Below, in pieces: positions 16,411 through 25,205 of a stretch of 33,840 nt of DNA. A program made the translations under genes and the position numbers. Position 1 is the first letter of the stretch; each line of letters starts with the position of its first letter. This DNA comes from an uncultured Aquimarina sp. (GTDB lineage Bacteria > Bacteroidota > Bacteroidia > Flavobacteriales > Flavobacteriaceae), in NCBI GenBank assembly GCA_947493495.1, contig CANLRN010000046.1, positions 1 to 33,840 of the forward strand, in the 5' to 3' direction. Under the pieces are notes generated by a model, which was given only the letters and a program-made list of their open reading frames with translations, searched no databases and was not told where the DNA came from.

Positions 16411-17568
16411 TTATTCTAACCAGGATGTATGATATGTTTCATCTGCTATTTTCATGGCTTCTTTGGTTACCATAAGAGGTTTAAAAGTATCTACCATTAC
16501 TGCTAATTCATCTGTTTTGGTCTTGCCAATACTTCTTTCTACTGCTCCTGGGTGCGGTCCATGCGGAATCCCAGCAGGGTGTAAAGAGATATGTCCTGCA
16601 GCAATATCATTTCTACTCATAAAATCTCCGTCTACATAATACAATACCTCATCACTATCGATATTACTATGGTTATATGGTGCAGGAATACTATCTGGAT
16701 GATAATCATACAATCTAGGAACGAATGAACATACAACAAATGCATCTGTCTCGAATGTTTGATGGACTGGTGGAGGTTGATGAATTCTACCTGTTATAGG
16801 CTCAAAATCGTGAATCGAAAAGGCATACGGAAAATTAAAGCCATCATAGCCCACTACATCAAAAGGGTGTGCTGCATAGATCATATCAAAAATCTCATCT
16901 TGCTTTTTTACCTTTATAAGAAAATCTCCTTTTTCGTCGTGAGATTCTAACTCATTTGGAGCTCTAAAATCACGTTCACAGTACGGAGAATGTTCTAATA
17001 ATTGTCCAAACCAATTTCGATACCTCTTGGGGGTATAGATTGGCCTTCTGGATTCAACGATAAATAATCGATTGTCAGAAGTATCGAAATCGAGCTTATA
17101 AATTGTTCCTCTTGGGATTAGAATATAATCGCCGTATTTAAAATCTAAGTTTCCTAAATGACTTCTAAACTTTCCTGTTCCGCGATGAATAAAGATAAGT
17201 TCATCGGCATCTGTATTTTTATAAAAATAATCTTCTGTCGATTCTTGTGGAGCCGATAATAATATACTTACATCACTATTCGTAAGCACATTTTTTCTGC
17301 TATGCAAGTAATCTTTTTCGGGTGTAATTTTAAAACCGTGCAATCGATATGATTTAATATTATTATGGATTGCAATTTCTGGAGCTACGTTGTAACTCCC
17401 TTTTATTTCTTTTACCTGTGTTGGTCTATGATGATGATACAAATTAGTGGACATCCCATCAAAACCGATGGTGCCAAATAATTGTTCGTAATATAAACTA
17501 CCATCAGGTTTTCTGAAAATCGTATGTCGCTTAGGAGGTATAGAACCTAATGAATGATAGAAAGGCAT
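16411..17568 (-). CDS. hmgA: Homogentisate 1,2-dioxygenase
   Basis: This iron-dependent ring-cleaving enzyme converts homogentisate to maleylacetoacetate in tyrosine breakdown, taking the product of the downstream hppD enzyme. The two-cupin fold is evident. Likely iron ligands are H300 and E307 (PYNHSNIDSDEVLYY) and H336 (GIPHGPHPGAVE), by alignment from memory with the human enzyme; the glutamate spacing is one residue longer. The length of 385 residues is shorter than the roughly 430-residue proteobacterial and human enzymes but usual for Bacteroidota. The ATG at 17568 starts the conserved MPFYHSLGSIPPKRH. Maleylacetoacetate isomerase and fumarylacetoacetase are not in the window. Confidence 0.95.
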   Translation of the reverse strand: MPFYHSLGSIPPKRHTIFRKPDGSLYYEQLFGTIGFDGMSTNLYHHHRPTQVKEIKGSYNVAPEIAIHNNIKSYRLHGFKITPEKDYLHSRKNVLTNSDVSILLSAPQESTEDYFYKNTDADELIFIHRGTGKFRSHLGNLDFKYGDYILIPRGTIYKLDFDTSDNRLFIVESRRPIYTPKRYRNWFGQLLEHSPYCERDFRAPNELESHDEKGDFLIKVKKQDEIFDMIYAAHPFDVVGYDGFNFPYAFSIHDFEPITGRIHQPPPVHQTFETDAFVVCSFVPRLYDYHPDSIPAPYNHSNIDSDEVLYYVDGDFMSRNDIAAGHISLHPAGIPHGPHPGAVERSIGKTKTDELAVMVDTFKPLMVTKEAMKIADETYHTSWLE

Positions 17569-17768
17569 GAGTTTACTATTAAAAGGGTACTAAATTGTGT
17601 TTTATAAATCAAAGATAGTTGCACGTACCTATTCTGGATTTCTCTTAATTAGGTAGTGTAGTAGTTGCAATAAATCTTTCCAAAACAAACTCATAATACT
17701 ACAAATATCGGAATTTTTTCTTTGATTATACCAAATCAAACGAAGGATTAATTTTTATGAACAAAAAT

Positions 17769-20033
17769 TTAAAACCAAAAACCTAAACTAAAAAACCATT
17801 CTCCTTTTTTGATTTCTGGAGAGTATGAGTACTTTACCTGCACAGGTCCTACAAATGTTTCTAATCCATATCCTATTGCATATCCGGTATATTCTGGAGA
17901 TTGTAACCATTCTCCTGTATCAAATAATTGGTTGTCTATATTAGCAAAGTTTGCAGATAGATTTAGATGATTTTTTTTAAATATCTCATAATCAATAGTA
18001 AAATCAGCTTTTATATAACTATCGCCTACAATATTTAAAAAATCATATCCATAAAAAGGGACATTATTATTTATTGTTTTGGCGCCGAATCCACCAACAA
18101 AGAAATTAAGGCTACGCAGGTTTTTTTCTCCAAACCTACCTCCAGCACTAAGGCCAAGATTAATAGAAGTTTTATTAAAAGCTTTAAAAGCATACCCAAA
18201 TTCTGCTTTGGCTATTACAAAATTACTGTCAGTACTATTGGGATTATTATCATAGAGATAATAATTTGCATTTCCATCAAAGAAAAATCCAGAAGACGGG
18301 AAATATGTATTGTCATAGTTATCTAATCTTAGGTAAGAGAATAAACTCCAATAATTACTATTGTCAAACACGACTCTTGGAAGTTGATCTTTGTCTTCGC
18401 CAATGGTTTCTGAAATAAGTCTAAATCTTCTATATTCTGTTCCAATACCCAGAGAAAATGTTTGATTTAATAATGTTTCTAGATAAAATTGAGTTTTAAA
18501 ATCCAAATAATCCAAATTGATTTTATTTACATCTATATCTGGTAGAATAAAATCTTCTCGGATCAAATCGTAATCTATATTCTTATCAAAACGATTATAG
18601 CTATTTTTTATACCTAGACTCCAGTAATATCCCTTGTCTATATAATAATCAAAATCATATCTAATATTATCTCCTAATCCCACATCTAATGAAAGTACAT
18701 CATTATTAAACAGCAAGCTTTTCTTAGTAAAATTTATCAACGCAGCTGTCTTATATAAATCATCATAATGCATGGCAAATCGCAATAATGTTGTGTTATT
18801 AGATTCTTTAAGGTTAAGTATTACATCATTTCCTTGCTTCTTTTTTAGTAATCGATGACTTACTCTATCAAAATTACCAGTTGCTGATAAATTATTGATC
18901 CCTTCATAGAGTTTATCATAGGTTGTTATCTTTGGAGTTTTTAATTTCAATTTTAATTTTCCTTTGATATAAGAGCGGGTATATCTGTTATTCCCAAAAA
19001 GGACTAAGTTGTTTATTTGTAATGTGTCTGATACTTTTGGGACTTTTGCTATGTTTCTAGAAGATTTTTGTCTCATCCGTATAGCTTTAAGTTTTTCATA
19101 ATTAGCAAAAGCTGCTTTTTCTCCATTAGTAATAATTTTATCGGCTTGGTCAAAGGAGATTAAAGAAAATTCGCTAATAGCAGGTTTTATGTATACATCT
19201 GTATCTTCTTTTTTAGCCTTCATCGCATCAATAGTCCTAAAATTACTAATCTGGAGCATGATATTAGTCACAGAATTCAGTTGCTCTTTAGGTAATAAAC
19301 TATCTTGTACATCAATACCTATTACGACTTCTGCCCCTCGCTCTTTTATTTCTTTTACAGGATAATTATTTGCTACTCCCCCATCAGTTAATAATCTACC
19401 ATTTAATTCTATTGGGCTAAAAACAGATGGTAATGCACCACTTGCAGAAACGGCTTCGGGTAAGTATCCTTTATCTAATATGACTTGCTCTCCAGTACTA
19501 ATATCGGTTGCGATACAAAAAAACGGGATGGGTAATTGGCTAAAATCATTAATATGATTTACGTGACCTGATAGTCTCGAGTATTCGTTGTAAAAATTTT
19601 GTCCTTTAGAAAGTCCTTTGGGTAATCCAATTTTAAAATTATCAAAAGGAAGTGTTAGGGCATATTTTTCTGAGTCTTCACGCTCATAGAATGTTTTGAC
19701 ACTTCTAGGAAGATCGTCTTGGATTAATTTATCAAAATCAACGGCTCTAAAGATTTGATCTAGTTGATCTGCTGTATATCCAGATGCATATAGCGAACCT
19801 ACGATAGCGCCAATGCTTGTCCCAGCTATATAATCTATTCGCACACCAGCTTCTTCAATAATTTTTAAGGCACCAATATGCGCCAGCCCTTTGGCACCAC
19901 CACCACTTAGCACAAGTCCTACTTTTACATCTTCTCCCCCTTGAAGGCTATCAATAACCTGCTCTTGAGACACTATTATTCCTGTTACAAAAAGCAACAA
20001 ATAATACAGTATATTTTTTGTGTCAAGAGCCAT
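17769..20033 (-). CDS. Patatin-like phospholipase with surface-antigen beta-barrel
   Basis: This 754-residue protein starts at the ATG at 20033, right before a signal peptide (MALDTKNILYYLLLFVTGII...); the longer open frame would run back into uvrC. The N-terminal patatin domain has the oxyanion loop GGGAKG (44-49), the nucleophile S73 in GTSIG and the dyad aspartate D217 in DGG. A POTRA-like segment follows (about 340-420), then a BamA/surface-antigen-type 16-strand barrel ending in WFFSLGFWF, as expected for outer-membrane assembly. The plan resembles PlpD-type (type Vd) autotransporters, though here the passenger may stay attached. It is 7 bases downstream of uvrC, so the two are probably co-transcribed. 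Confidence 0.92.
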   Translation of the reverse strand: MALDTKNILYYLLLFVTGIIVSQEQVIDSLQGGEDVKVGLVLSGGGAKGLAHIGALKIIEEAGVRIDYIAGTSIGAIVGSLYASGYTADQLDQIFRAVDFDKLIQDDLPRSVKTFYEREDSEKYALTLPFDNFKIGLPKGLSKGQNFYNEYSRLSGHVNHINDFSQLPIPFFCIATDISTGEQVILDKGYLPEAVSASGALPSVFSPIELNGRLLTDGGVANNYPVKEIKERGAEVVIGIDVQDSLLPKEQLNSVTNIMLQISNFRTIDAMKAKKEDTDVYIKPAISEFSLISFDQADKIITNGEKAAFANYEKLKAIRMRQKSSRNIAKVPKVSDTLQINNLVLFGNNRYTRSYIKGKLKLKLKTPKITTYDKLYEGINNLSATGNFDRVSHRLLKKKQGNDVILNLKESNNTTLLRFAMHYDDLYKTAALINFTKKSLLFNNDVLSLDVGLGDNIRYDFDYYIDKGYYWSLGIKNSYNRFDKNIDYDLIREDFILPDIDVNKINLDYLDFKTQFYLETLLNQTFSLGIGTEYRRFRLISETIGEDKDQLPRVVFDNSNYWSLFSYLRLDNYDNTYFPSSGFFFDGNANYYLYDNNPNSTDSNFVIAKAEFGYAFKAFNKTSINLGLSAGGRFGEKNLRSLNFFVGGFGAKTINNNVPFYGYDFLNIVGDSYIKADFTIDYEIFKKNHLNLSANFANIDNQLFDTGEWLQSPEYTGYAIGYGLETFVGPVQVKYSYSPEIKKGEWFFSLGFWF

Positions 20034-20040
20034 AAAATAA

Positions 20041-21840
20041 TTATTCCTTTTTAGAAAGATAGTAGTTATAGATTTTGGTTGCGCGCGAATTCCCAACTAT
20101 TTCAGAAAGTTCTTTAATAGTCGCTTCTTTTATTCTTTTTACAGATCTAAACTGTTTTAATAATTCAATTACTGTTTTTTCTCCTATTCCTGGAATTGTA
20201 TCTAATTCTGTATCCAAAGCAGCTTTACTTCGTTTCTGTCTATGAAAGGTGATCCCAAAGCGATGAGCCTCGTTTCTAAGGTGTTGAATTATTTTTAAGG
20301 ATTCAGACTTTTTATCCAAGTATAATGGGATAGAATCACCAGGATAATAGATTTCTTCTAGTCTTTTGGCAATACCTATAATTGTAATCTTACCTCTAAG
20401 GCCTAAATCATCCAATGCTTTTAAGCCAGATGACAATTGTCCTTTACCTCCATCTACAATTACTAGCTGAGGCAGGGGTTGTTTTTCATCTAATAACCGT
20501 TTATAACGTCTGTAGACAACCTCTTCCATAGAAGCAAAATCATTAGGTCCTTCAACTGTTTTTATATTAAATTTTCTGTACTCTTTTTTACTAGGTTTTC
20601 CATTTTTGAAAACTACACAGGCAGCAACAGGATTGGTTCCTTGTATATTAGAATTATCAAAACATTCTATATGTTTGGGCTCTTCGGGGAGCCTGAGGTC
20701 TTTTTGCATCTGAGCCATTAATCTTTTTATATGGCGATCGGGATCAATAATCTTAATCTGTTTAAATCGTTCTTGTCGATAATACTTAGCATTACGTATC
20801 GATAAGTCTACGATTTTTTTCTTATCCCCTAATTGTGGGATTGTTACTTTAATCCTTTCCCCTACATCAACTGCAATAGGTACATATAGTTCTTTAGAGA
20901 TAGAACCAAAACGTTGTCGTAGTTCTATGATAGCAAACTCTAATAATTCTTTATCTGTTTCTTTTAATTTCTTTTTAATTTCTGTAGTATGAGATCGTAT
21001 GATAGAACCATAAGAGAGCTGCAAGAAATTAATGTATCCATAGGATTCATCAGAGATAATAGAGAACACATCTACATTACTAATCTTAGGATTGACTACT
21101 GTAGATCTGGATTGATAATTTTCTAATACCTGTATTTTTTCTTTGATTTGTTGTGCATCTTCGAACTCCATTTTTTGGGCATGATTCATCATTTGTTCTC
21201 TAAACTGATGCAGTGAATCCTTGAAATTTCCTTTTAAAATCTGTCGGATAGAATTGATGTTTTTTTGATAGGTATCTTTATCTTGAAACCCTTCACAGGC
21301 GCCTTTACAATTTCCTATGTGATACTCTAAACATACTTTGTATTTATTCGCCTGTATTTTTTCTGGTGATAGATCATATGTACAGGTACGTAATTGATAC
21401 AATCCTTTAATTAAATCTAATAAGGTATTAACCGTTTTAAAATTAGTATAGGGGCCAAAATATTCAGAACCATCTTTTACTAATTTTCTAGTCGGAAAAA
21501 TTCTTGGGAAACGTTCTTTTTTTATACAAATCCAAGGATATGTCTTATCATCCTTGAGCATGATATTAAATCGAGGCTGATGTTTTTTTATCAAATTATT
21601 TTCCAGTAATAAGGCATCTGTTTCTGTTTCTACTACTATATGCCTGACCTCAGCTATTTTTGTGACTAACACTTTTGTTTTATAATTTTCGTGTTTTTTA
21701 TTGAAATACGAGCTTACTCTTTTTTTTAGATTTTTAGCCTTACCAATGTATAATAAGTTATCATCTTTATCATAATATTGATAAACTCCAGGGCTTGTAG
21801 GTAATGTTTTAACTTGTATCTCTAATGAAGGATTCTGCAT
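20041..21840 (-). CDS. uvrC: Excinuclease ABC subunit C
   Basis: This is the nuclease subunit of nucleotide excision repair, making both incisions around a lesion after UvrAB loading. The order of domains is complete: GIY-YIG nuclease (SPGVYQYYDKDDNLLYIGKA, about 16-95); a four-cysteine cluster region (TCTYD...VCLEY...NCKGAC, about 152-180) matching the UvrC iron-sulfur site; the UVR motif (about 205-240); the RNase H-like endonuclease domain (ECFDNSNIQG, VIVDGGKGQL); and a tandem helix-hairpin-helix tail (IPGIGEKTVIELLKQF). The length of 599 residues is normal. The patatin gene follows at 7 bases. Confidence 0.97.
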   Translation of the reverse strand: MQNPSLEIQVKTLPTSPGVYQYYDKDDNLLYIGKAKNLKKRVSSYFNKKHENYKTKVLVTKIAEVRHIVVETETDALLLENNLIKKHQPRFNIMLKDDKTYPWICIKKERFPRIFPTRKLVKDGSEYFGPYTNFKTVNTLLDLIKGLYQLRTCTYDLSPEKIQANKYKVCLEYHIGNCKGACEGFQDKDTYQKNINSIRQILKGNFKDSLHQFREQMMNHAQKMEFEDAQQIKEKIQVLENYQSRSTVVNPKISNVDVFSIISDESYGYINFLQLSYGSIIRSHTTEIKKKLKETDKELLEFAIIELRQRFGSISKELYVPIAVDVGERIKVTIPQLGDKKKIVDLSIRNAKYYRQERFKQIKIIDPDRHIKRLMAQMQKDLRLPEEPKHIECFDNSNIQGTNPVAACVVFKNGKPSKKEYRKFNIKTVEGPNDFASMEEVVYRRYKRLLDEKQPLPQLVIVDGGKGQLSSGLKALDDLGLRGKITIIGIAKRLEEIYYPGDSIPLYLDKKSESLKIIQHLRNEAHRFGITFHRQKRSKAALDTELDTIPGIGEKTVIELLKQFRSVKRIKEATIKELSEIVGNSRATKIYNYYLSKKE

Positions 21841-21965
21841 ATGTATACTGTAAATTTAATGCATTCCCTCAATTATCACATATAGATTAGCTGTTTATTA
21901 TGTTAAAAACGTGTTATATCAGTCGTATATAAAATAGTAGTAAGTAGCATCCATCTTATACAGTC

Positions 21966-21993
21966 TTGTTTATGCTTTTTTTTAGTACTTTAG
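21966..21993 (+). promoter_or_regulatory. Possible promoter of the rimK block
   Basis: TTG (21966-21968) is followed after 17 bases by TACTTTAG (21986-21993), seven of eight matches to TAnnTTTG. A start about 5 bases downstream would fall after the ATG at 21995, which would favour the GTG at 22013 as the first codon of the next frame. Confidence 0.35.
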
Positions 21994-21994
21994 T

Positions 21995-22303
21995 ATGATT
22001 AGAATTATTTTTGTGGAAAATCAAAAAACAACAATTGGGAGAACAGATAAAGTGAACTTTTCACTTTTATTTTTAAAAGATATTACATTCGAGAAATATA
22101 ATATTATTACTGTAAAAAGGAAGAATAAACAACTAGAAATCCGAATAAAAATTACGCTTTTTAATAAAGCATTGGCCATCATTCTTACCGTATTGATCAC
22201 GGATAATATGAGGCTTGCTGTGTTAATAGAGCGTAAACTATTGAGTAGTATATTTCTAATATATCCACAAATAGAAAACCAACCATACAACTTTAAAACC
22301 TAA
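21995..22303 (+). CDS. Degenerate RimB-like (RimK-associated retropepsin-like) protein, active site lost
   Basis: This 102-residue frame resembles PF05618-type retropepsin-like peptidases (formerly called ATP-dependent zinc proteases), which sit next to rimK and are called RimB in Pseudomonas. The N-terminal KTTIGRTDKVNFSLL matches the family start, and FEKYNIITVKRKNKQLEIRI, LFNKALAIILT and MRLAVLIERKLLSSIFLI match its C-terminal half. The middle, which should hold the catalytic KIDTGAYTSA segment, is missing, so the protein is about 45 residues short. The usual LIGRK reads LIERK. The stop overlaps the rimK ATG (TAATG), so coupling has been kept. Start is ATG 21995 or GTG 22013. I infer loss of peptidase activity; a remaining binding role cannot be excluded. 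Family match is from memory. Confidence 0.6.
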   Translation: MIRIIFVENQKTTIGRTDKVNFSLLFLKDITFEKYNIITVKRKNKQLEIRIKITLFNKALAIILTVLITDNMRLAVLIERKLLSSIFLIYPQIENQPYNFKT

Positions 22304-23175
22304 TGAATATAAAGATATTATCGCGTAGTGCGAACTTGTATTCTACTGATGCCTTAGTACAGGCAGCAGTAAAACGAAGACATAATGTACAAGTAATAGA
22401 TCCCTTAAGCTGCGATATTGTGATTGAAAAGCAAAAACCTGAGATCTATTATCGAGGAAAAAAATTAGACCATGTAGATGCAGTGATCCCTAGAATAGGC
22501 TCTTCTATTACTTTTTATGGGACAGCCGTGGTAAGACAATTCGAGATGATGAATGTGTTTACTACATTAAAATCCCAGGCTTTAGTTCAATGCAGAGATA
22601 AGCTAAGGAGTTTACAGATTTTATCAAAAGCTGGTTTAGGGTTACCTAAAACGGTGTTTACGAATTACTCTAAGGATATAGCGGGAGTAATTTCTCACGT
22701 TGGAGGAGCTCCATTAATCATAAAATTATTAGAAGGTACTCAGGGACTAGGGGTGGTATTAGCAGACACTAATAATGCCGCTGAATCTGTAATCGAAGCC
22801 TTTAATGGCCTACAAGCACGAGTCATTGTACAAGAGTTTATTAAAGAAGCTAAAGGAGCAGATATTAGAGCTTTTGTGGTAGACGGAGAAGTAGTAGGCG
22901 CTATGAAAAGACAAGCAAAAGAAGGAGAGTTTAGATCTAATTTACATCGTGGGGGTACAGCGACAATAATTCAATTAACTGACGAAGAAGAGAAAGCGGC
23001 AATTATGGCCGCAAAATCATTAAAAATTGCAGTTGCTGGAGTTGATATGCTACAAAGCGAGAGAGGACCCTTAATTCTAGAAGTAAATACTTCTCCAGGT
23101 TTAGAAGGTATACAAAGAGCAACAGGAAAAGATATCGCAAAAACGATCATCAAATATATAGAAAGAAGCGCATAA
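22303..23175 (+). CDS. rimK: RimK-family ATP-grasp L-glutamate ligase
   Basis: This is a 290-residue cytoplasmic ATP-grasp ligase. By family it adds glutamate residues to the C-terminus of ribosomal protein S6, possibly also to other acceptors. The pre-ATP-grasp domain (1-95) contains VIPRIGSSITFYG. ATP-grasp motifs are PLIIKLLEGTQGLGVVL, IVQEFIKEAKGADIRAFVV, the basic loop KRQAKEGEFRSNLHRGGTA, and the metal-binding ILEVNTSPGLEGIQ near 257-270. The length is normal. It is coupled to the decayed RimB-like gene upstream and followed after 6 bases by an aspartoacylase-family gene. Confidence 0.93.
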   Translation: MNIKILSRSANLYSTDALVQAAVKRRHNVQVIDPLSCDIVIEKQKPEIYYRGKKLDHVDAVIPRIGSSITFYGTAVVRQFEMMNVFTTLKSQALVQCRDKLRSLQILSKAGLGLPKTVFTNYSKDIAGVISHVGGAPLIIKLLEGTQGLGVVLADTNNAAESVIEAFNGLQARVIVQEFIKEAKGADIRAFVVDGEVVGAMKRQAKEGEFRSNLHRGGTATIIQLTDEEEKAAIMAAKSLKIAVAGVDMLQSERGPLILEVNTSPGLEGIQRATGKDIAKTIIKYIERSA

Positions 23176-23181
23176 GTAGAT

Positions 23182-24168
23182 ATGAACAAAAAGAGCAAAG
23201 AACATACGCTAAATATCTTAGGAGAAGAGATACCATTAGGAGCTAGTAGAACTATAAATTTTAATATCGCAAAACTATATACATCTACCAAAGTAGAAAT
23301 CCCTATCATTATAGAGCGATCTAAAAAACCAGGACCAATACTTTTAATTACTGCGGGGATTCATGGAGATGAAGTCAATGGAGTAGAAGTTGTTCGACAA
23401 ATCATAGCCAAAAAAATAAACAAGCCAAAAAGGGGAAGCATCATCTGTATTCCTGTTCTTAATGTTTTTGGTTTTTTGCACATGGATCGATTTTTCCCAG
23501 ATGGGCGTGACCTCAACAGGGTTTTTCCTGGAAAGAAAAATGGATCTCTAGCAAGTCGTTTTGCATATCAATTTGTAAACCAGATTTTACCAATTGCTGA
23601 TTTTTGTTTGGATTTTCATACAGGAGGCGGGGATCGATTTAATGCTCCCCATATCCGAGTAGATCCTAAAAATGAAACCCTTGTCAATTTTGCAAAAATA
23701 TTTAATGCCCCTTTTACACTACTTTCTAAAAATCTAGAGGGTTCTTATCGCACGACTTGCTCTAAAAAACAAATAAATATTTTACTCTTCGAAGGCGGAA
23801 AATCACAATATAGCAGTCGAGATATTGCTGTAGAAGGAGTAGAAGGCACAATGCGAATCTTACATCATTTTCAAATGCTTAATCCAATTTTTGAAACCCC
23901 TCATAAAACCAATGATAGTATTGTTGTGAAAAAAAGTCTATGGATGCGTGCTAAATATAGTGGATTATTACACTTAAAAATTCCATATGGAAAACAGGTT
24001 AAAAAAGGAGATATTCTAGCTACCATTACAGATCCCTATGGTACCAGAAGGCATGTAGTTAAGGCTCCTAATGAGGGATATATTATCAATGTAAACGAAT
24101 CTGCTATCGTATACAAAGGGGATGCTATTTTTAGGTTAACCACACTATTAGAACCATCCAATGAATAA
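23182..24168 (+). CDS. Succinylglutamate desuccinylase/aspartoacylase family zinc hydrolase
   Basis: This 328-residue enzyme is related to M14 carboxypeptidases. Zinc ligands are H61 and E64 (GIHGDEVNG) and H146 (LDFHTGG); DLNRVFPG (110-117) contributes substrate-carboxylate binding, and LFEGG supplies the catalytic glutamate. The C-terminal part (about 250-320) is a barrel-sandwich, biotinyl-lipoyl-like fold (GLLHLKIPYGKQVKKGDIL). Family members remove acyl groups from amino acids. Its conserved place beside rimK suggests action on a glutamylated substrate, but that is inference. It starts 6 bases after rimK and overlaps the folate gene by 8 bases. Confidence 0.9.
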   Translation: MNKKSKEHTLNILGEEIPLGASRTINFNIAKLYTSTKVEIPIIIERSKKPGPILLITAGIHGDEVNGVEVVRQIIAKKINKPKRGSIICIPVLNVFGFLHMDRFFPDGRDLNRVFPGKKNGSLASRFAYQFVNQILPIADFCLDFHTGGGDRFNAPHIRVDPKNETLVNFAKIFNAPFTLLSKNLEGSYRTTCSKKQINILLFEGGKSQYSSRDIAVEGVEGTMRILHHFQMLNPIFETPHKTNDSIVVKKSLWMRAKYSGLLHLKIPYGKQVKKGDILATITDPYGTRRHVVKAPNEGYIINVNESAIVYKGDAIFRLTTLLEPSNE

Positions 24169-24730
24169 AGACACTATCAGAAAAAAATACAAAAATCTAA
24201 GAGCTAAGCTAAATCAAACACAGATCGATACTTTTAGCCTGGATATTGCTAATCAACTTTTGCAATTACCTGTATGGGAATATTCATTCTATCATTTATT
24301 TTTATCTATTGAGAAACAAAAAGAAATCAACACTGACTATATACTTCATATCCTGCAAGGTAAAGATAAAAATGTAGTACTATCTATAAGCAATTTTGAA
24401 GATACTTCCTTAACTAATGTATTACTTACAGATACCACTAAACTTGTTTTAAATTCATGGGGTATTCCTGAGCCAGTAGATGGTATTGCTATCCCTGAAG
24501 AAAAAATACAGGTAGTATTTGTACCCTTACTAGCATACGACTTACTAGGGAATAGAGTAGGTTATGGCAAAGGTTTTTATGATACATTTTTAGCCCGATG
24601 TAGTAGTGAAACAATTAAAATAGGAGTATCCTTCTTTGATCCCGAAAATAAAATTGATGATGTATCACCTAGAGATATTTCATTAGATTATTGCATAACA
24701 CCAACTAAAATGTATACTTTTAAGGTATAA
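24161..24730 (+). CDS. 5-formyltetrahydrofolate cyclo-ligase
   Basis: This 189-residue cytoplasmic enzyme converts 5-formyltetrahydrofolate to 5,10-methenyltetrahydrofolate using ATP. The N-terminal basic segment KDTIRKKYKNLRAKL and the C-terminal hallmark NRVGYGKGFYDTFL, with the phosphate loop GKGFYD, identify the family, as does PLLAYD just before it. The length is typical. The start overlaps the aspartoacylase-family gene by 8 bases, which indicates translational coupling inside the rimK block; the metabolic reason for this pairing is unclear. Confidence 0.93.
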   Translation: MNKDTIRKKYKNLRAKLNQTQIDTFSLDIANQLLQLPVWEYSFYHLFLSIEKQKEINTDYILHILQGKDKNVVLSISNFEDTSLTNVLLTDTTKLVLNSWGIPEPVDGIAIPEEKIQVVFVPLLAYDLLGNRVGYGKGFYDTFLARCSSETIKIGVSFFDPENKIDDVSPRDISLDYCITPTKMYTFKV

Positions 24731-24749
24731 ACTAACAATCGTATACCAT

Positions 24750-25166
24750 ATGTCCCAAACAATCGATAGCGTATGTATCATTGATGACGATACTATTTAT
24801 GTCAATTTAGTCAGCAAAATTATTGAATTAAAGAAACTCTCTGATAGGGTTTTAGTATTTAATAATGGTAAAGAAGCCTTAGATTTTTTTCTGGATGCGA
24901 TGACTAATATGACTTCAAAGAATAAAGAAGTCCCTCAGGTTATATTCCTTGATCTTAATATGCCTATTATGGATGGATGGGAATTTTTACAGCATTTTCA
25001 GGCTATAAAATCAAAACTTGACACAAATATCAACTTATATGTAGTTAGCTCTTCTATAGACTCTAGAGATATTGACCGTGCCAGAGCTATTGAGATTGTA
25101 TCTGATTATCTAACCAAGCCTATTAATATAGATGATTTTGAAAGAATTTTTACAGAAAATAAATAA
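24750..25166 (+). CDS. Single-domain response regulator
   Basis: This 138-residue protein consists only of a receiver domain. The acidic pocket is D12-D14, the phosphate acceptor is D68 in VIFLDLNMPIMDGWEFL, the switch serines are near S100-S102 and the conserved lysine is K123 in YLTKPIN. There is no DNA-binding or enzymatic output domain, so it must act through protein contacts, as in CheY-like or phosphorelay proteins. No histidine kinase is adjacent. It begins 19 bases after the folate gene and is probably in the same transcript. Confidence 0.9.
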   Translation: MSQTIDSVCIIDDDTIYVNLVSKIIELKKLSDRVLVFNNGKEALDFFLDAMTNMTSKNKEVPQVIFLDLNMPIMDGWEFLQHFQAIKSKLDTNINLYVVSSSIDSRDIDRARAIEIVSDYLTKPINIDDFERIFTENK

Positions 25167-25185
25167 AATAAAGCTTAAGAGTTAT

Positions 25186-25205
25186 CTAAGAAATATCTTT
25201 CTTAG
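25186..25205 (-). terminator. Hairpin overlapping the lspA stop, possible shared terminator
   Basis: An 8-base-pair perfect stem (25186-25193 with 25198-25205, loop TATC) spans the lspA stop codon. On the minus strand T-rich but broken sequence follows; on the plus strand it lies 20 bases after the response-regulator stop. It could act weakly in both directions. Confidence 0.4.

Noticed and set aside
22021..22290. 89-residue minus-strand frame opposite the RimB-like gene
   Set aside because: The plus frame has recognisable family segments and stop/start coupling to rimK; the minus frame has neither.
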